In this document: positions 53,596-60,436 of the stretch, piece after piece
Layout of the letters: every line of letters starts with the position of its first letter
Position numbering within the stretch: position 1 is the stretch's first letter
IMG/VR virus record: IMGVR_UViG_3300044615_000409
Span: 1-64,000 of that record
DNA: 64,000 nucleotides
Source: a virus
Reading direction: 5' to 3' (one strand)
Position numbers and translations under genes: made by a program
The notes under the pieces: model-generated
The model's database searches: none
Told to the model about the DNA's origin: nothing
Seen by the model: the letters and a program-made list of their open reading frames with translations, nothing else

Positions 53596-53623
53596 ATTAT
53601 AACACCTTGCTACGTAAAAACAA
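53596..53623 (-). promoter_or_regulatory. sigma70-like promoter for primase
   Basis: Minus-strand TTGTTT (53618-53623), 16-nt spacer, TATAAT (53596-53601); predicted start point is at the GTG start at 53589. Confidence 0.65.
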
Positions 53624-53637
53624 AGCGTATCGGCAAA

Positions 53638-54438
53638 TCATCTTGCCAAAATGTTTGATACCACCCCGGTGTTGCTAGTGAATACCATTCTGATAAATGG
53701 GTGATAACCTTTAATCGTGTAACCCACTGTTTCAGTAGTCTCAAGATATTCTTCTGAACGTATAGGATACCAGTCTGTGAGGCTGCTACTGAATGTTCCT
53801 TCTATCTCTACTTCACCGTTGAATTCATACAAGTGAGCCTGTAGCGTCAATATTGGATTATCATTGGTATTGATAACTGAACTGTAATATGTGTTAGCAT
53901 TTGATAATACATTATTAATGCTATTGTTACTATCGAGGTTAGGGAATGGCTGTCCTGTTGGAATAGTTACTATCTCGCTAGGCACAAAACTAGGGAGTAC
54001 GCTATCTACTACATTGATCTGACCACGCGCACCGGCAGCAGGGTCAACGAATACAGGATATCCAAATTGTCCTACCGGGATCTCTAAACTATAATGACAC
54101 ATCTGAGCAGGAATGTCTTCTATCTCTGCGGCATTAAGTTGTAGATATGCTATACCGGTCAATGGAAGTTCCAATGTCAATGCTTTTTTGATCAATACTT
54201 CTGTACCATCGTAATTGATGATGCGACAAGTGATCTCTTTCCCTGTGATGTCAACTGGTTTTTGCTCTTGGTTCAAGAACTGAAACTGTAGTTTGTTATC
54301 TACACCTTTGTGTAGATTCATTGTTTTTGCATATACTGGCATAAAGGCCCTCGGACTGTTTCCTGATAGTAGGACGACAATCTGACGTTGTGTAAATACG
54401 AATGCTGGTGTCGAATATCTTACGGTGTTTACAGTCAC
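53638..54438 (-). CDS. Virion structural protein with BppU-like N-terminal domain
   Basis: A 266-residue protein opening with GTG at 54438 (MTVNTVRYSTP...), with a minus-strand GAGGAG ribosome site and a CTAAATA late box 18 nt upstream. Residues about 35-130 (VYAKTMNLHKGVDNKLQFQFLNQEQKPVDITGKEITCRIINYDGTEVLIKKALTL) follow the BppU N-terminal fold (G-x-x-N-x-[IL]-x-F-x-[FL]-x-[ND]-x-x-[GQ]-x-P-x-[DN]-[IL]), which attaches receptor-binding proteins to baseplates in other phages. The rest is beta-rich. Probable baseplate or fibre component, placed in the middle of replication genes. Confidence 0.65.
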   Translation of the reverse strand: MTVNTVRYSTPAFVFTQRQIVVLLSGNSPRAFMPVYAKTMNLHKGVDNKLQFQFLNQEQKPVDITGKEITCRIINYDGTEVLIKKALTLELPLTGIAYLQLNAAEIEDIPAQMCHYSLEIPVGQFGYPVFVDPAAGARGQINVVDSVLPSFVPSEIVTIPTGQPFPNLDSNNSINNVLSNANTYYSSVINTNDNPILTLQAHLYEFNGEVEIEGTFSSSLTDWYPIRSEEYLETTETVGYTIKGYHPFIRMVFTSNTGVVSNILAR

Positions 54439-54456
54439 AAATGTCGCTCCTCAATG

Positions 54457-54463
54457 TATTTAG
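54457..54463 (-). promoter_or_regulatory. Late-promoter-like box
   Basis: Minus-strand CTAAATA, 18 nt before the GTG start at 54438. It is back to back with the plus-strand late box at 54500. Confidence 0.5.
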
Positions 54464-54499
54464 TCGCATAAAAATAAAATATTTTAATGGTTGCCCAAT

Positions 54500-54507
54500 T
54501 ATAAATA
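54500..54507 (+). promoter_or_regulatory. Consensus T4 late promoter TATAAATA, 7 nt from start
   Basis: Exact TATAAATA on the plus strand; the ATG at 54515 follows after 7 nt with no Shine-Dalgarno sequence, suggesting leaderless late expression. Confidence 0.75.
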
Positions 54508-54514
54508 ATCTTCG

Positions 54515-54898
54515 ATGACGATATCAAGAGACTTTTTTAAAAAACTAAGCGACAATCACCCTTTCATTACGGTTGTCTCTTTCGCCAGCCAGGATTATGT
54601 AGGAATAATGCAGAACCGTGACGATCAATGCACTAGCATTTACGACTATGGTTCTATAGTTGATGCGAAAATTAAGGAACTATTCTTAGAATTAGGGGAT
54701 GTCTGGTGGTGGGAAAGCAACCGTCAGATTCCTATAAATATCTTCCTTAAGGAAGATTGGAATCCGTTTAAGCCCTATCTTAGAACATTTAATAACAAGA
54801 ATTTGACTATACTTCACGGCCCTATAGTCAGCCTTAATGAATTAAACAAGCGCAAAACTAAGCGCCGTAGCATCACATTAGTTAAAAGACTTCCTTAA
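54515..54898 (+). CDS. Conserved hypothetical, plus-strand late gene
   Basis: A 127-residue protein (MTISRDFFKKLSDNHPFITVVSFASQDYVGIMQNRDDQCTSIYDYGSIVDAKIKELFLELGDVWWWESNRQIPINIFLKEDW...). The LGDVWWWESNRQIPINIF block is a striking aromatic motif. The C-terminus is basic (NKRKTKRRSITLVKRL). No fold is recognised. It is expressed from a consensus late promoter in the opposite direction to its neighbours and its 3' end overlaps peptide deformylase by 21 nt. Confidence 0.65.
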   Translation: MTISRDFFKKLSDNHPFITVVSFASQDYVGIMQNRDDQCTSIYDYGSIVDAKIKELFLELGDVWWWESNRQIPINIFLKEDWNPFKPYLRTFNNKNLTILHGPIVSLNELNKRKTKRRSITLVKRLP

Positions 54899-55375
54899 TC
54901 TTTTCTTTCTGCGATTTTTAGCCATCTCTAGGCTGAGTTTCGCCACCCTCGTATCATAGCAGATACCGTCTAAATGATCAAGTTCGTGCTGAAATACCCT
55001 AGCGATCAATCCTGTAAACTCAGCCTCGATCTGTTCCCCCATAGCATTATGATATCTGACTTTTATAGTCTCTGCTCTACGCACACGCAACCATAGATCA
55101 GGGAAACTTAGACAACCCTCTTGATCCATGATATTTCCGCTAGCATCTAGTATCTCAGGATTCACACAAGCGTATAACCTGTCTTGATTTCCCATGACAA
55201 ATATGCGCTTGTTTATTCCTACTTGGGGGGCAGCAAGGCCTATACCATTGTGTTCCATCATCACTTTGATCATGTGTCTAACTAATTCGTTAGGATCACC
55301 GTCATTAACGAAGCACCATGGATTGGCTGTTTGCCTAAGTACTTCGTCTGTTTCTTTAACTAATTGTAAGTCCAT
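54878..55375 (-). CDS. def: Peptide deformylase
   Basis: A 165-residue enzyme with all three PDF motifs: GIGLAAPQVG (44-53), EGCLSFP (86-92) and HELDHLDG (130-137), giving the metal ligands Cys88, His130 and His134 and catalytic Glu131. It removes formyl groups from nascent proteins. Phage PDFs are common in aquatic phages, where they are thought to favour phage (and in cyanophages, photosystem) protein turnover. The C-terminus is unusually basic (MAKNRRKKRLRKSF). It overlaps the DnaE-like fragment B gene by 20 nt and converges with the plus-strand gene at 54515. Confidence 0.96.
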   Translation of the reverse strand: MDLQLVKETDEVLRQTANPWCFVNDGDPNELVRHMIKVMMEHNGIGLAAPQVGINKRIFVMGNQDRLYACVNPEILDASGNIMDQEGCLSFPDLWLRVRRAETIKVRYHNAMGEQIEAEFTGLIARVFQHELDHLDGICYDTRVAKLSLEMAKNRRKKRLRKSFN

Positions 55376-55940
55376 CTGATATTAAATTCATATGCACAAC
55401 AACAAGATGCGCATAGGCAACTGCGTGTGACTTTTTAAAACTATAAGTTCCCTCTTCACGATCCCATATTGTTTTCGCGACATCGGCCCAACACTTGCCG
55501 ATCAAGTGTTTCTTGCCTGGTCTTATCACAGCAAGAAACATTGCTAGTCTAGGTATAGTATTTACTGGTTCAGGCATCTTACGTAAAGTATTATAATGAT
55601 TACCCAAGTGTATTAGTTTTTCTACGATAGTAGGATCGTTGAACATGTTCCAATCGGGATCGTCCATTAACTCTACGAGATGCTTTTCATCACGCACTTG
55701 ATTGTAAACGTGTACGTTAAGCAAGTCTAATTTGAGATATCCCCTATCTTCTGCTTCAACATAATCAATGCTCGACATATCGTTAACAGGATCATAAGGA
55801 ATGTCTGTGACATACACACCAGTGTTATGTCTTTTAACCTCATCTTTGCGTATGCTGGCTTTGGTATGACTAATCAACGACAACAATTTATCTCTGTCAC
55901 CCAAGTCAATGTCAATATCACTCTTAAATTTCATGTCCAC
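55356..55940 (-). CDS. DnaE-like fragment B: catalytic palm of C-family DNA polymerase
   Basis: A 194-residue protein that carries the rest of the DnaE palm. SDIDIDLGDRDKLLSLI (residues 7-23) matches the PDxDxDF...RD catalytic motif (D8, D10, D12); KRHNTGVYVTDIP (36-48) matches the R-H-x-x-G-V strand; YLKLDLLNV (68-76) matches K-x-D-x-L-G-L with the third catalytic Asp (D72); LAMFLAVIRPGK (132-143) matches ALYRPG; and SFKKSHAVAYA (167-177) matches F-N-K-S-H-A-A-A-Y-A. The long insert between the first and third Asp of E. coli DnaE (about 150 residues) is reduced to about 60. PHP, fingers and beta-binding domains are absent. See fragment A at 5757-6314. Confidence 0.8.
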   Translation of the reverse strand: MDMKFKSDIDIDLGDRDKLLSLISHTKASIRKDEVKRHNTGVYVTDIPYDPVNDMSSIDYVEAEDRGYLKLDLLNVHVYNQVRDEKHLVELMDDPDWNMFNDPTIVEKLIHLGNHYNTLRKMPEPVNTIPRLAMFLAVIRPGKKHLIGKCWADVAKTIWDREEGTYSFKKSHAVAYAHLVVVHMNLISDGLTIS

Positions 55941-56152
55941 CTCAATATAAACAACATCGCTGCCTGCTCATCACGGAATCTATAATAATCGTACAAAGGA
56001 ACTCCAGCAACAATACCTTGTGCTATATCAGTGCCATAACGATACCACTCACGATCAAACTGACCTATATTAGTTTCTAACCAAGGCACTACCTCTGTAT
56101 GATCATAGTAGGTTTTACATTCAAAGGGAAATTGCTGTTCAAATTCTTTCAT
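55931..56152 (-). CDS. Small paralogue family member 1 (FxFxD...FxLxW)
   Basis: A 73-residue protein from the ATG at 56152 (MKEFEQQFPFECK), which overlaps the stop of member 2 (ATGA); a GTG-type start 12 nt earlier is unnecessary. Its pattern is strand, helix VVPWLETNIGQF, a Tyr/Trp-rich middle, and the C-terminal signature YDYYRFRDEQAAMLFILRW. The fold is probably ferredoxin-like. It shares the signature with 56149, 57151 and 58114. Its 3' end overlaps fragment B. Confidence 0.65.
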   Translation of the reverse strand: MKEFEQQFPFECKTYYDHTEVVPWLETNIGQFDREWYRYGTDIAQGIVAGVPLYDYYRFRDEQAAMLFILRWT

Positions 56153-56370
56153 GCCTCGCCCCACTTCAACATAAAATAACTAGCATTGCTATCGTTGTAA
56201 AATGTAAACACAGTATATCTAGGAATATCTCCTATCATTTCATCCCAACGACTTTGATGAAATGCGAAATCAAAATCAGTTCCCTGCACCCAACCCATGT
56301 CTCTAAGTTCTTGCACTATCTCTACTACTCTTAAAGGATTTATGTGTTCTATTACCACATCTCGGCTCAC
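56149..56370 (-). CDS. Small paralogue family member 2
   Basis: A 73-residue protein (MSRDVVIEHINPLRVVEIVQELRDMGWVQGTDFDFAFHQ...) ending YTVFTFYNDSNASYFMLKW, which aligns with members 1 and 5 on F-x-F-x-[DN]-x3-A-x2-F-x-L-x-W. It overlaps the DexA-like gene and member 1 by 4 nt each (ATGA type), so all are translationally coupled. Confidence 0.65.
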   Translation of the reverse strand: MSRDVVIEHINPLRVVEIVQELRDMGWVQGTDFDFAFHQSRWDEMIGDIPRYTVFTFYNDSNASYFMLKWGEA

Positions 56371-56915
56371 TTTGTAAGTCCCAACTTACGATATGCTTCT
56401 TGCACTTTGATAGCCTGTCGTTCAGCATCTTCTACAGCCTTGTGCGTAGTCTTATATCCACCGTCTTTAAGTTTTACATTAGCGACTTCATACAATGTCC
56501 TTGTATCACGCACCGTATAGAATGGCCAAGGAATAGGATTAGGCCTATCACTCAATACTTGACGGAACGCTGTCTCTGCTACAACAACGTCAAAACTCGC
56601 ACCATTGCTCCATACTGCTCTGCGATTCCAACCGAACTTATATAGTTCTTCCATGCACTCGCGGAAACTGATTCGTCCCCTATCGCCCATAGCCTCTTCT
56701 TGTGCTTCAGGGCTTTGCTCTCCCCACCAACGAATCGTATCATCATTGATCACACGATTATGAATCTCAGTCTGGTCTTCGATAGTAGGACGTAGTTCAA
56801 GTTTCTGTACCACACCATCTCCATATGGATCGAAACGAACAACGCCAATGGTCAATATGACACAGTACGGACTTGTGTCAAGAGTTTCCATATCGATCAT
56901 AATATCATTTGCCAT
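56367..56915 (-). CDS. dexA: DEDDh 3'-5' exonuclease (T4 DexA-like)
   Basis: A 182-residue DEDDh exonuclease: D8-x-E10 in IMIDMETLD, D109 in SNGASFD, and H158...D163 in HKAVEDAERQA. The order and the ILTIGVVRFDPYGDG strand after motif I match DexA and the Rv2179c-type 3'-5' exoribonucleases. DexA digests single-stranded DNA and helps degrade host DNA. T4 DexA is 227 residues. It sits between two of the small paralogues and couples to member 2 by ATGA. Confidence 0.85.
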   Translation of the reverse strand: MANDIMIDMETLDTSPYCVILTIGVVRFDPYGDGVVQKLELRPTIEDQTEIHNRVINDDTIRWWGEQSPEAQEEAMGDRGRISFRECMEELYKFGWNRRAVWSNGASFDVVVAETAFRQVLSDRPNPIPWPFYTVRDTRTLYEVANVKLKDGGYKTTHKAVEDAERQAIKVQEAYRKLGLTK

Positions 56916-57158
56916 TTATTCTTTCCATATCCTATACATAGTTATCAATTTGCTAGACCATATCTCTATAGTATATCCCCTAGTAGTACCATGAAAGTCC
57001 CATCCATCGCCTCTGCTACCAAAGTTTCTACGACACCATTTGATCACTTCTGCACAATTATCTTTGACTTCAAATTTAACTCTATCATGGTCACGTGGAT
57101 TATCATATACCACTGCATCTGCATAGTCAATAACAGGAACAAAATTACTATTAATCAT
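56916..57158 (-). CDS. Small paralogue family member 3 (divergent)
   Basis: An 80-residue protein (MINSNFVPVIDYADAVVYDN...) with strand RVKFEVKD, helix CAEVIKWCRRNFGS, Gly/Trp turn GDGWDFHG and C-terminus GYTIEIWSSKLITMYRIW. The helix ending in F-G and the terminal aromatic strand match the other members, but the last strand is one residue shorter and D is replaced by S. Immediately next to the DexA-like gene. Confidence 0.55.
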   Translation of the reverse strand: MINSNFVPVIDYADAVVYDNPRDHDRVKFEVKDNCAEVIKWCRRNFGSRGDGWDFHGTTRGYTIEIWSSKLITMYRIWKE

Positions 57159-57420
57159 ATTTCAACCTAAAAATAAGATACTTCTGTTCGTCAGTTACAG
57201 TATAATCGTCTGTGATCCCAGTATCGTTTAATACTAATTTAAAACCATACTTCTCTTCTATCCAAACAATGAATTCATCTGCATCAAAATTACGCCCACC
57301 TTCGGTGAAATCTTTTCTGAGTTTTTTTAATGTTTCCCAGAAATCCCAACGCGCTTGACGCTTTTCAAAATCAGGATCATCGTCATCATAATCCTGAAAA
57401 CTTTTAGGGACGTTTATCAT
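57151..57420 (-). CDS. Small paralogue family member 4
   Basis: An 89-residue acidic protein (MINVPKSFQDYDDDDPDFEKRQARWDFWETLKKLRKDF...) with helix FIVWIEEKYGF and C-terminus ITDDYTVTDEQKYLIFRLKY, which keeps the D-E-Q...F-x-L-x-[YW] end of the signature with Tyr for the final Trp. It overlaps the 2OG oxygenase gene by 17 nt and member 3 by 8 nt. Confidence 0.6.
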   Translation of the reverse strand: MINVPKSFQDYDDDDPDFEKRQARWDFWETLKKLRKDFTEGGRNFDADEFIVWIEEKYGFKLVLNDTGITDDYTVTDEQKYLIFRLKYD

Positions 57421-58117
57421 TGCTAGACCAGATATTATCTATCTCTGACACTTCATCAATTATACTATGGTATAGATAATTAAACAACAATGCAGGTCGT
57501 TCTAATTGCCCATTATTTGGCATACTGCTATGTAACACGCGACAATTGTACATCAATAAACTACCGCGGGGCATATTATGTTGTTTGACATTCTGAATGA
57601 ACCAACGATCATAGTTACCACTATAACACTTGTGTATATCAAAATCGCGCTTTTGGCTAAACGGGACCAATCCAGTACTACCGTTATTTTCATTCAAATC
57701 AGATAATGACACTATACATTGCACACCCAACAGTCGCTTGTCATAGTTCCATTTATCGAAACGATGGGGTGTGTCAACGTGAGGATTAACCCATGTGCTA
57801 CCACTGTTGATGAATACACAATCGCTAGCATAATGTTTTAGATTAGGCAGATTGTGTTCTATGATAGGGTCGATATACTTCTGTATCTTCTTTACTTCGG
57901 GAAAGTCAGTCACAGATTGGCTCCACCATACGCTGATATCTTCTAAGTTTTTGATATCATCACGCTCGGCATAGACTTTCTTGCTACTGCTAGCACGTAC
58001 AGGGTACAGATCCTTCAATCTACTATTAAAGTCGGCTATCAATATTTCTGGGATAAAACTCTCCCATACTATATAACCCTCGCCGTTTTCAATCGTTGAT
58101 TTTACGTTTCTCATCAT
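57404..58117 (-). CDS. 2-oxoglutarate/Fe(II) oxygenase, PhyH-like
   Basis: A 237-residue protein from the ATG at 58117, which overlaps the stop of member 5 (ATGA). The facial triad is HVDTPHR (His-x-Asp at about 113 and 115) and VLHSSMPN (His at about 196), with the 2OG-binding Arg in ERPALLFNYLY (about 207). These define the PhyH/Tet-type double-stranded beta-helix oxygenases. Phage members may hydroxylate proteins or nucleic acid bases; substrate unknown. The start region (GEGYIVWESFIPEILIADF) is typical of the family N-terminus. Confidence 0.85.
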   Translation of the reverse strand: MMRNVKSTIENGEGYIVWESFIPEILIADFNSRLKDLYPVRASSSKKVYAERDDIKNLEDISVWWSQSVTDFPEVKKIQKYIDPIIEHNLPNLKHYASDCVFINSGSTWVNPHVDTPHRFDKWNYDKRLLGVQCIVSLSDLNENNGSTGLVPFSQKRDFDIHKCYSGNYDRWFIQNVKQHNMPRGSLLMYNCRVLHSSMPNNGQLERPALLFNYLYHSIIDEVSEIDNIWSSNDKRP

Positions 58118-58335
58118 TCCCACACTAAACTAAAATGTATAGCATCTTCTTTATCTTTAAACATGAAATCCATGAACTCTTCTGTTGGATGGGTGATGAA
58201 TTTATTACCCGGTAATCCAAATTGTTCTACAGCCCATATGCACGTTTCATCCCAACTATTTACCGTATCACCATGCTTCCACGGAATACGTATGGTATAC
58301 TGATAATTATCATCCTTGTATGCGTGATATATCAT
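58114..58335 (-). CDS. Small paralogue family member 5 (archetype)
   Basis: A 73-residue protein (MIYHAYKDDNYQYTIRIPWKHGDTVNSWDETCIWAVEQFGLPGNKFITHPTEE...) ending FMDFMFKDKEDAIHFSLVW, the clearest example of the signature F-x-F-x-D-x3-A-x2-F-x-L-x-W. Strand YTIRI, helix WDETCIWAVEQFG and the terminal strand-helix-strand unit suggest a ferredoxin-like fold. It overlaps both neighbours (58114 and 58335). Confidence 0.7.
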   Translation of the reverse strand: MIYHAYKDDNYQYTIRIPWKHGDTVNSWDETCIWAVEQFGLPGNKFITHPTEEFMDFMFKDKEDAIHFSLVWE

Positions 58336-59039
58336 CAGTATCCTGCGGCTTTTAGTAATTCTTTCACTTCATTGATGATATTTGCTGATCTTTTGAACTT
58401 GATAGCCCATTGTTCTGGATTGATATATTCAAAAATCATCTTTTGTTGTGTGACATCTAGACTTTCAATGAATTCTACTCCGCTAGTGCTATGATATAAC
58501 ATCCAAGGACTTATTTTTCCTTTCGTAATCTCAAAGCATATTTTGTTACGATTACCATATCTCAACGTATCTTTGTTAGGAATTTTATCATTTTCTGCTA
58601 ATGAGATACATGTTTCTATGCTACGTGCGATAGCATCTAGTGGATCCTCTGTCTTCAAAAAATCCATGATGAACTTAGTATAGTTGGTATCGCGATTCCA
58701 ATTGTCGATACTGATCTTTTCTTTCAACAACCAATCTGCATATCTACTAGGATTTAATACTTGTGCTTCTACACAATAGTTACCGAACTTGACGAACGCT
58801 GTATAATATGCACTTTTAGCAAATTCCATATAGTCTTTCTTTGACTTACGGCTATGCTTGCTATAAAACTGCACAAAGGCTGCATGACCTATACGATTGC
58901 CATGCTTATCTTTATCCTGCCATCTACGCTTCGTCTCGCATAGATGTTTCTGCATGGTACTTTCTCTAATAAAAGAGCGACCACAGAAATCACAACTATG
59001 CTCAGTTGCCGAATTGTTTTTCGTATTCTTGGATATCAT
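58335..59039 (-). CDS. C2H2-type zinc-finger protein of unknown function
   Basis: A 234-residue protein from the ATG at 59039 (MISKNTKNNSATEH), which overlaps the probable gp62 gene by 38 nt; the frame is open to 59078. CDFCGRSFIRESTMQKHLCE (about residues 16-35) is a classical C-x2-C...H-x-C-type finger. The rest (RRWQDKDKHGNRIGHAAFVQFYSKHSRKSKKDYMEFAKSAYYTAFVKFGNYC, then DFLKTEDPLDAIARSIETCI) is helical and conserved-looking. Its position in the gp62 operon suggests a replication or transcription role. Confidence 0.65.
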   Translation of the reverse strand: MISKNTKNNSATEHSCDFCGRSFIRESTMQKHLCETKRRWQDKDKHGNRIGHAAFVQFYSKHSRKSKKDYMEFAKSAYYTAFVKFGNYCVEAQVLNPSRYADWLLKEKISIDNWNRDTNYTKFIMDFLKTEDPLDAIARSIETCISLAENDKIPNKDTLRYGNRNKICFEITKGKISPWMLYHSTSGVEFIESLDVTQQKMIFEYINPEQWAIKFKRSANIINEVKELLKAAGY

Positions 59040-59589
59040 CGTCTGTGATGAAATTACTAAGTGCTTCAATGTCATCAAAATTCATTTCTGGAAATTTTTC
59101 TGCTAGATATACCTTCTTTTTGTTCTCAGAAACATAGAGTTTGCTGATTTCATCTATCAACTCTTTATCTGCTTTGGGATATATCTTGCTATAATAGTCT
59201 CGTATGTCTGATAATTTGGCTGTATCTTTCAACTTTGCCACACGCTCAGATATTTGGGGAATCCATTGACGGAATTGTTTACCTAATTGCGGACTGGCAG
59301 AACACAACATCAGCCACTGTAGTTTAGGATGTTTACCTACGACCTCATTGAACATATGTTTATTAGCGAACTCATTTCCTGCTAACACATGGTACTGTTG
59401 TGCTTCAGTCTTGCCCTTGATATAACTAAACCATTTGATCAACATGAATGGATTGAACTTTTGTTTTTGTTCATCGGTCAGTCGATCATAATAGCCATAG
59501 TCTTTATTATCTAATGCCGATAAGGCTTCGAACAAGTCGAAATCTTGTTTATCAAATTTTTCGTCTGCCGATACCTTTGCTTTAGCCAT
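59002..59589 (-). CDS. 62: Probable clamp-loader small subunit (gp62-like)
   Basis: A 195-residue helical protein. The central segment NPFMLIKWFSYIKGKTEAQQYHVLAGNEFANKHMFN...KLQWLMLCSASPQLGKQFRQWI (about residues 45-108) has the same layout as gp62 of T4-like phages (YA-M-N-L...HFNYLMAAVPRGKRYGKW in T4). Size (T4: 187) and helical content agree. gp62 completes the gp44 tetramer into the clamp loader. Unlike T4, it lies about 55 kb from gp44. Identity is by pattern and is less certain than for gp44. Confidence 0.6.
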   Translation of the reverse strand: MAKAKVSADEKFDKQDFDLFEALSALDNKDYGYYDRLTDEQKQKFNPFMLIKWFSYIKGKTEAQQYHVLAGNEFANKHMFNEVVGKHPKLQWLMLCSASPQLGKQFRQWIPQISERVAKLKDTAKLSDIRDYYSKIYPKADKELIDEISKLYVSENKKKVYLAEKFPEMNFDDIEALSNFITDDDIQEYEKQFGN

Positions 59590-59590
59590 G

Positions 59591-59890
59591 TCAGTTCCTT
59601 AGATGTTCGAATGTGATGATCTTACCGATCTCTTCACCTAGATCCTTATCGTCTGTTATGACATGCAGTCCGTGATTGTTGCGATCTTTGTGTCTGTCAT
59701 ATGCTCTAGTCTCAATCACATGACCACCATTTGCACGATAAACGGTAAAATTCATGCCGTTACTTTCAATACTATTGTGCCCGCCGCGAATGGTAGCCGC
59801 CTTAGTGCTGACAGGTATTGCTTCAGAGTCATGTCTATTATCCCATGCTTCTATACATTTTTTAGCGAACCACTTATTAAACCATTTCAT
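59591..59890 (-). CDS. Small conserved hypothetical
   Basis: A 99-residue protein (MKWFNKWFAKKCIEAWDNRHDSEAIPVSTKAATIRGGHNSIESNGMNFTVYRANGGHVIETRAYDRHKDRNNHGLHVITDDKDLGEEIGKIITFEHLRN). The amphipathic aromatic N-terminus is followed by a beta unit NFTVYRANGGHVIETRAYD and a His-rich loop. No function is known; it precedes gp62 by 1 nt and is likely in the same transcript. Confidence 0.6.
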   Translation of the reverse strand: MKWFNKWFAKKCIEAWDNRHDSEAIPVSTKAATIRGGHNSIESNGMNFTVYRANGGHVIETRAYDRHKDRNNHGLHVITDDKDLGEEIGKIITFEHLRN

Positions 59891-59900
59891 TTCTTTTCCT

Positions 59901-60401
59901 TTAAAAAACTTGATTGTAATCTACGATCTCGCAGTTACGGCTGATCTCTTTAACAAAATATACACAACGGGGTTCAGGACCGTCATCGATAGGCACACAC
60001 AAGAATTGTCCGTTGCGTAATCGAGGAGCATACCACGTGACATCATGATATATGTCAACGATCTCTACGGGCAAAAAACTTGGGCTGAAACTAGTTAATG
60101 GATTGAATTGAAACGCATTAAATCCACGATCATTAAGACTACTCAATGGTAATGTTTCAAGGTCTCCGTGATCGGGTTCACCTATCAATATTTGCCAGTC
60201 TAATGGCATCTTGATAGTCTTGTCACCTATCCTCAACACAAGAGCGGCACTATTGAAACTCTCTACAAAGATTAATGGGATATAAAAATAATCTACGTTT
60301 TGTGGATTGCTGTTGTCGAGTATAGAAAAACGCAGATCGTCTATCTCATCCGGCAACGTCTCTAAGTTGTAATATATATTATCTAAGGTTAAAATTCTCA
60401 T
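59901..60401 (-). CDS. Conserved hypothetical, early promoter
   Basis: A 166-residue mainly beta protein (MRILTLDNIYYNLETLPDEIDDLRFSILDNSNPQNVDYFYIPLIFVESFNSAALVLRIGDKTIKMPLDWQILIGEPDHGDLETLPLSSLNDRGFNAFQFNPLTSFSPSFLPVEIVDIYHDVTWYAPRLRNGQFLCVPI). No domain is recognised. It has a sigma70-like promoter with a 6-nt spacing from the ATG and heads the operon that contains 59591, gp62, the zinc-finger gene and the small paralogues. Confidence 0.6.
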   Translation of the reverse strand: MRILTLDNIYYNLETLPDEIDDLRFSILDNSNPQNVDYFYIPLIFVESFNSAALVLRIGDKTIKMPLDWQILIGEPDHGDLETLPLSSLNDRGFNAFQFNPLTSFSPSFLPVEIVDIYHDVTWYAPRLRNGQFLCVPIDDGPEPRCVYFVKEISRNCEIVDYNQVF

Positions 60402-60407
60402 GTTGTT

Positions 60408-60436
60408 ATTCTACGACAAATGACATCAGTAGTCAA
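60408..60436 (-). promoter_or_regulatory. sigma70-like promoter for the gp62 operon
   Basis: Minus-strand TTGACT (60431-60436), 17-nt spacer, TAGAAT (60408-60413); -10 box 6 nt from the ATG at 60401. The -35 box lies in the 3' end of uvsW. Confidence 0.65.
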
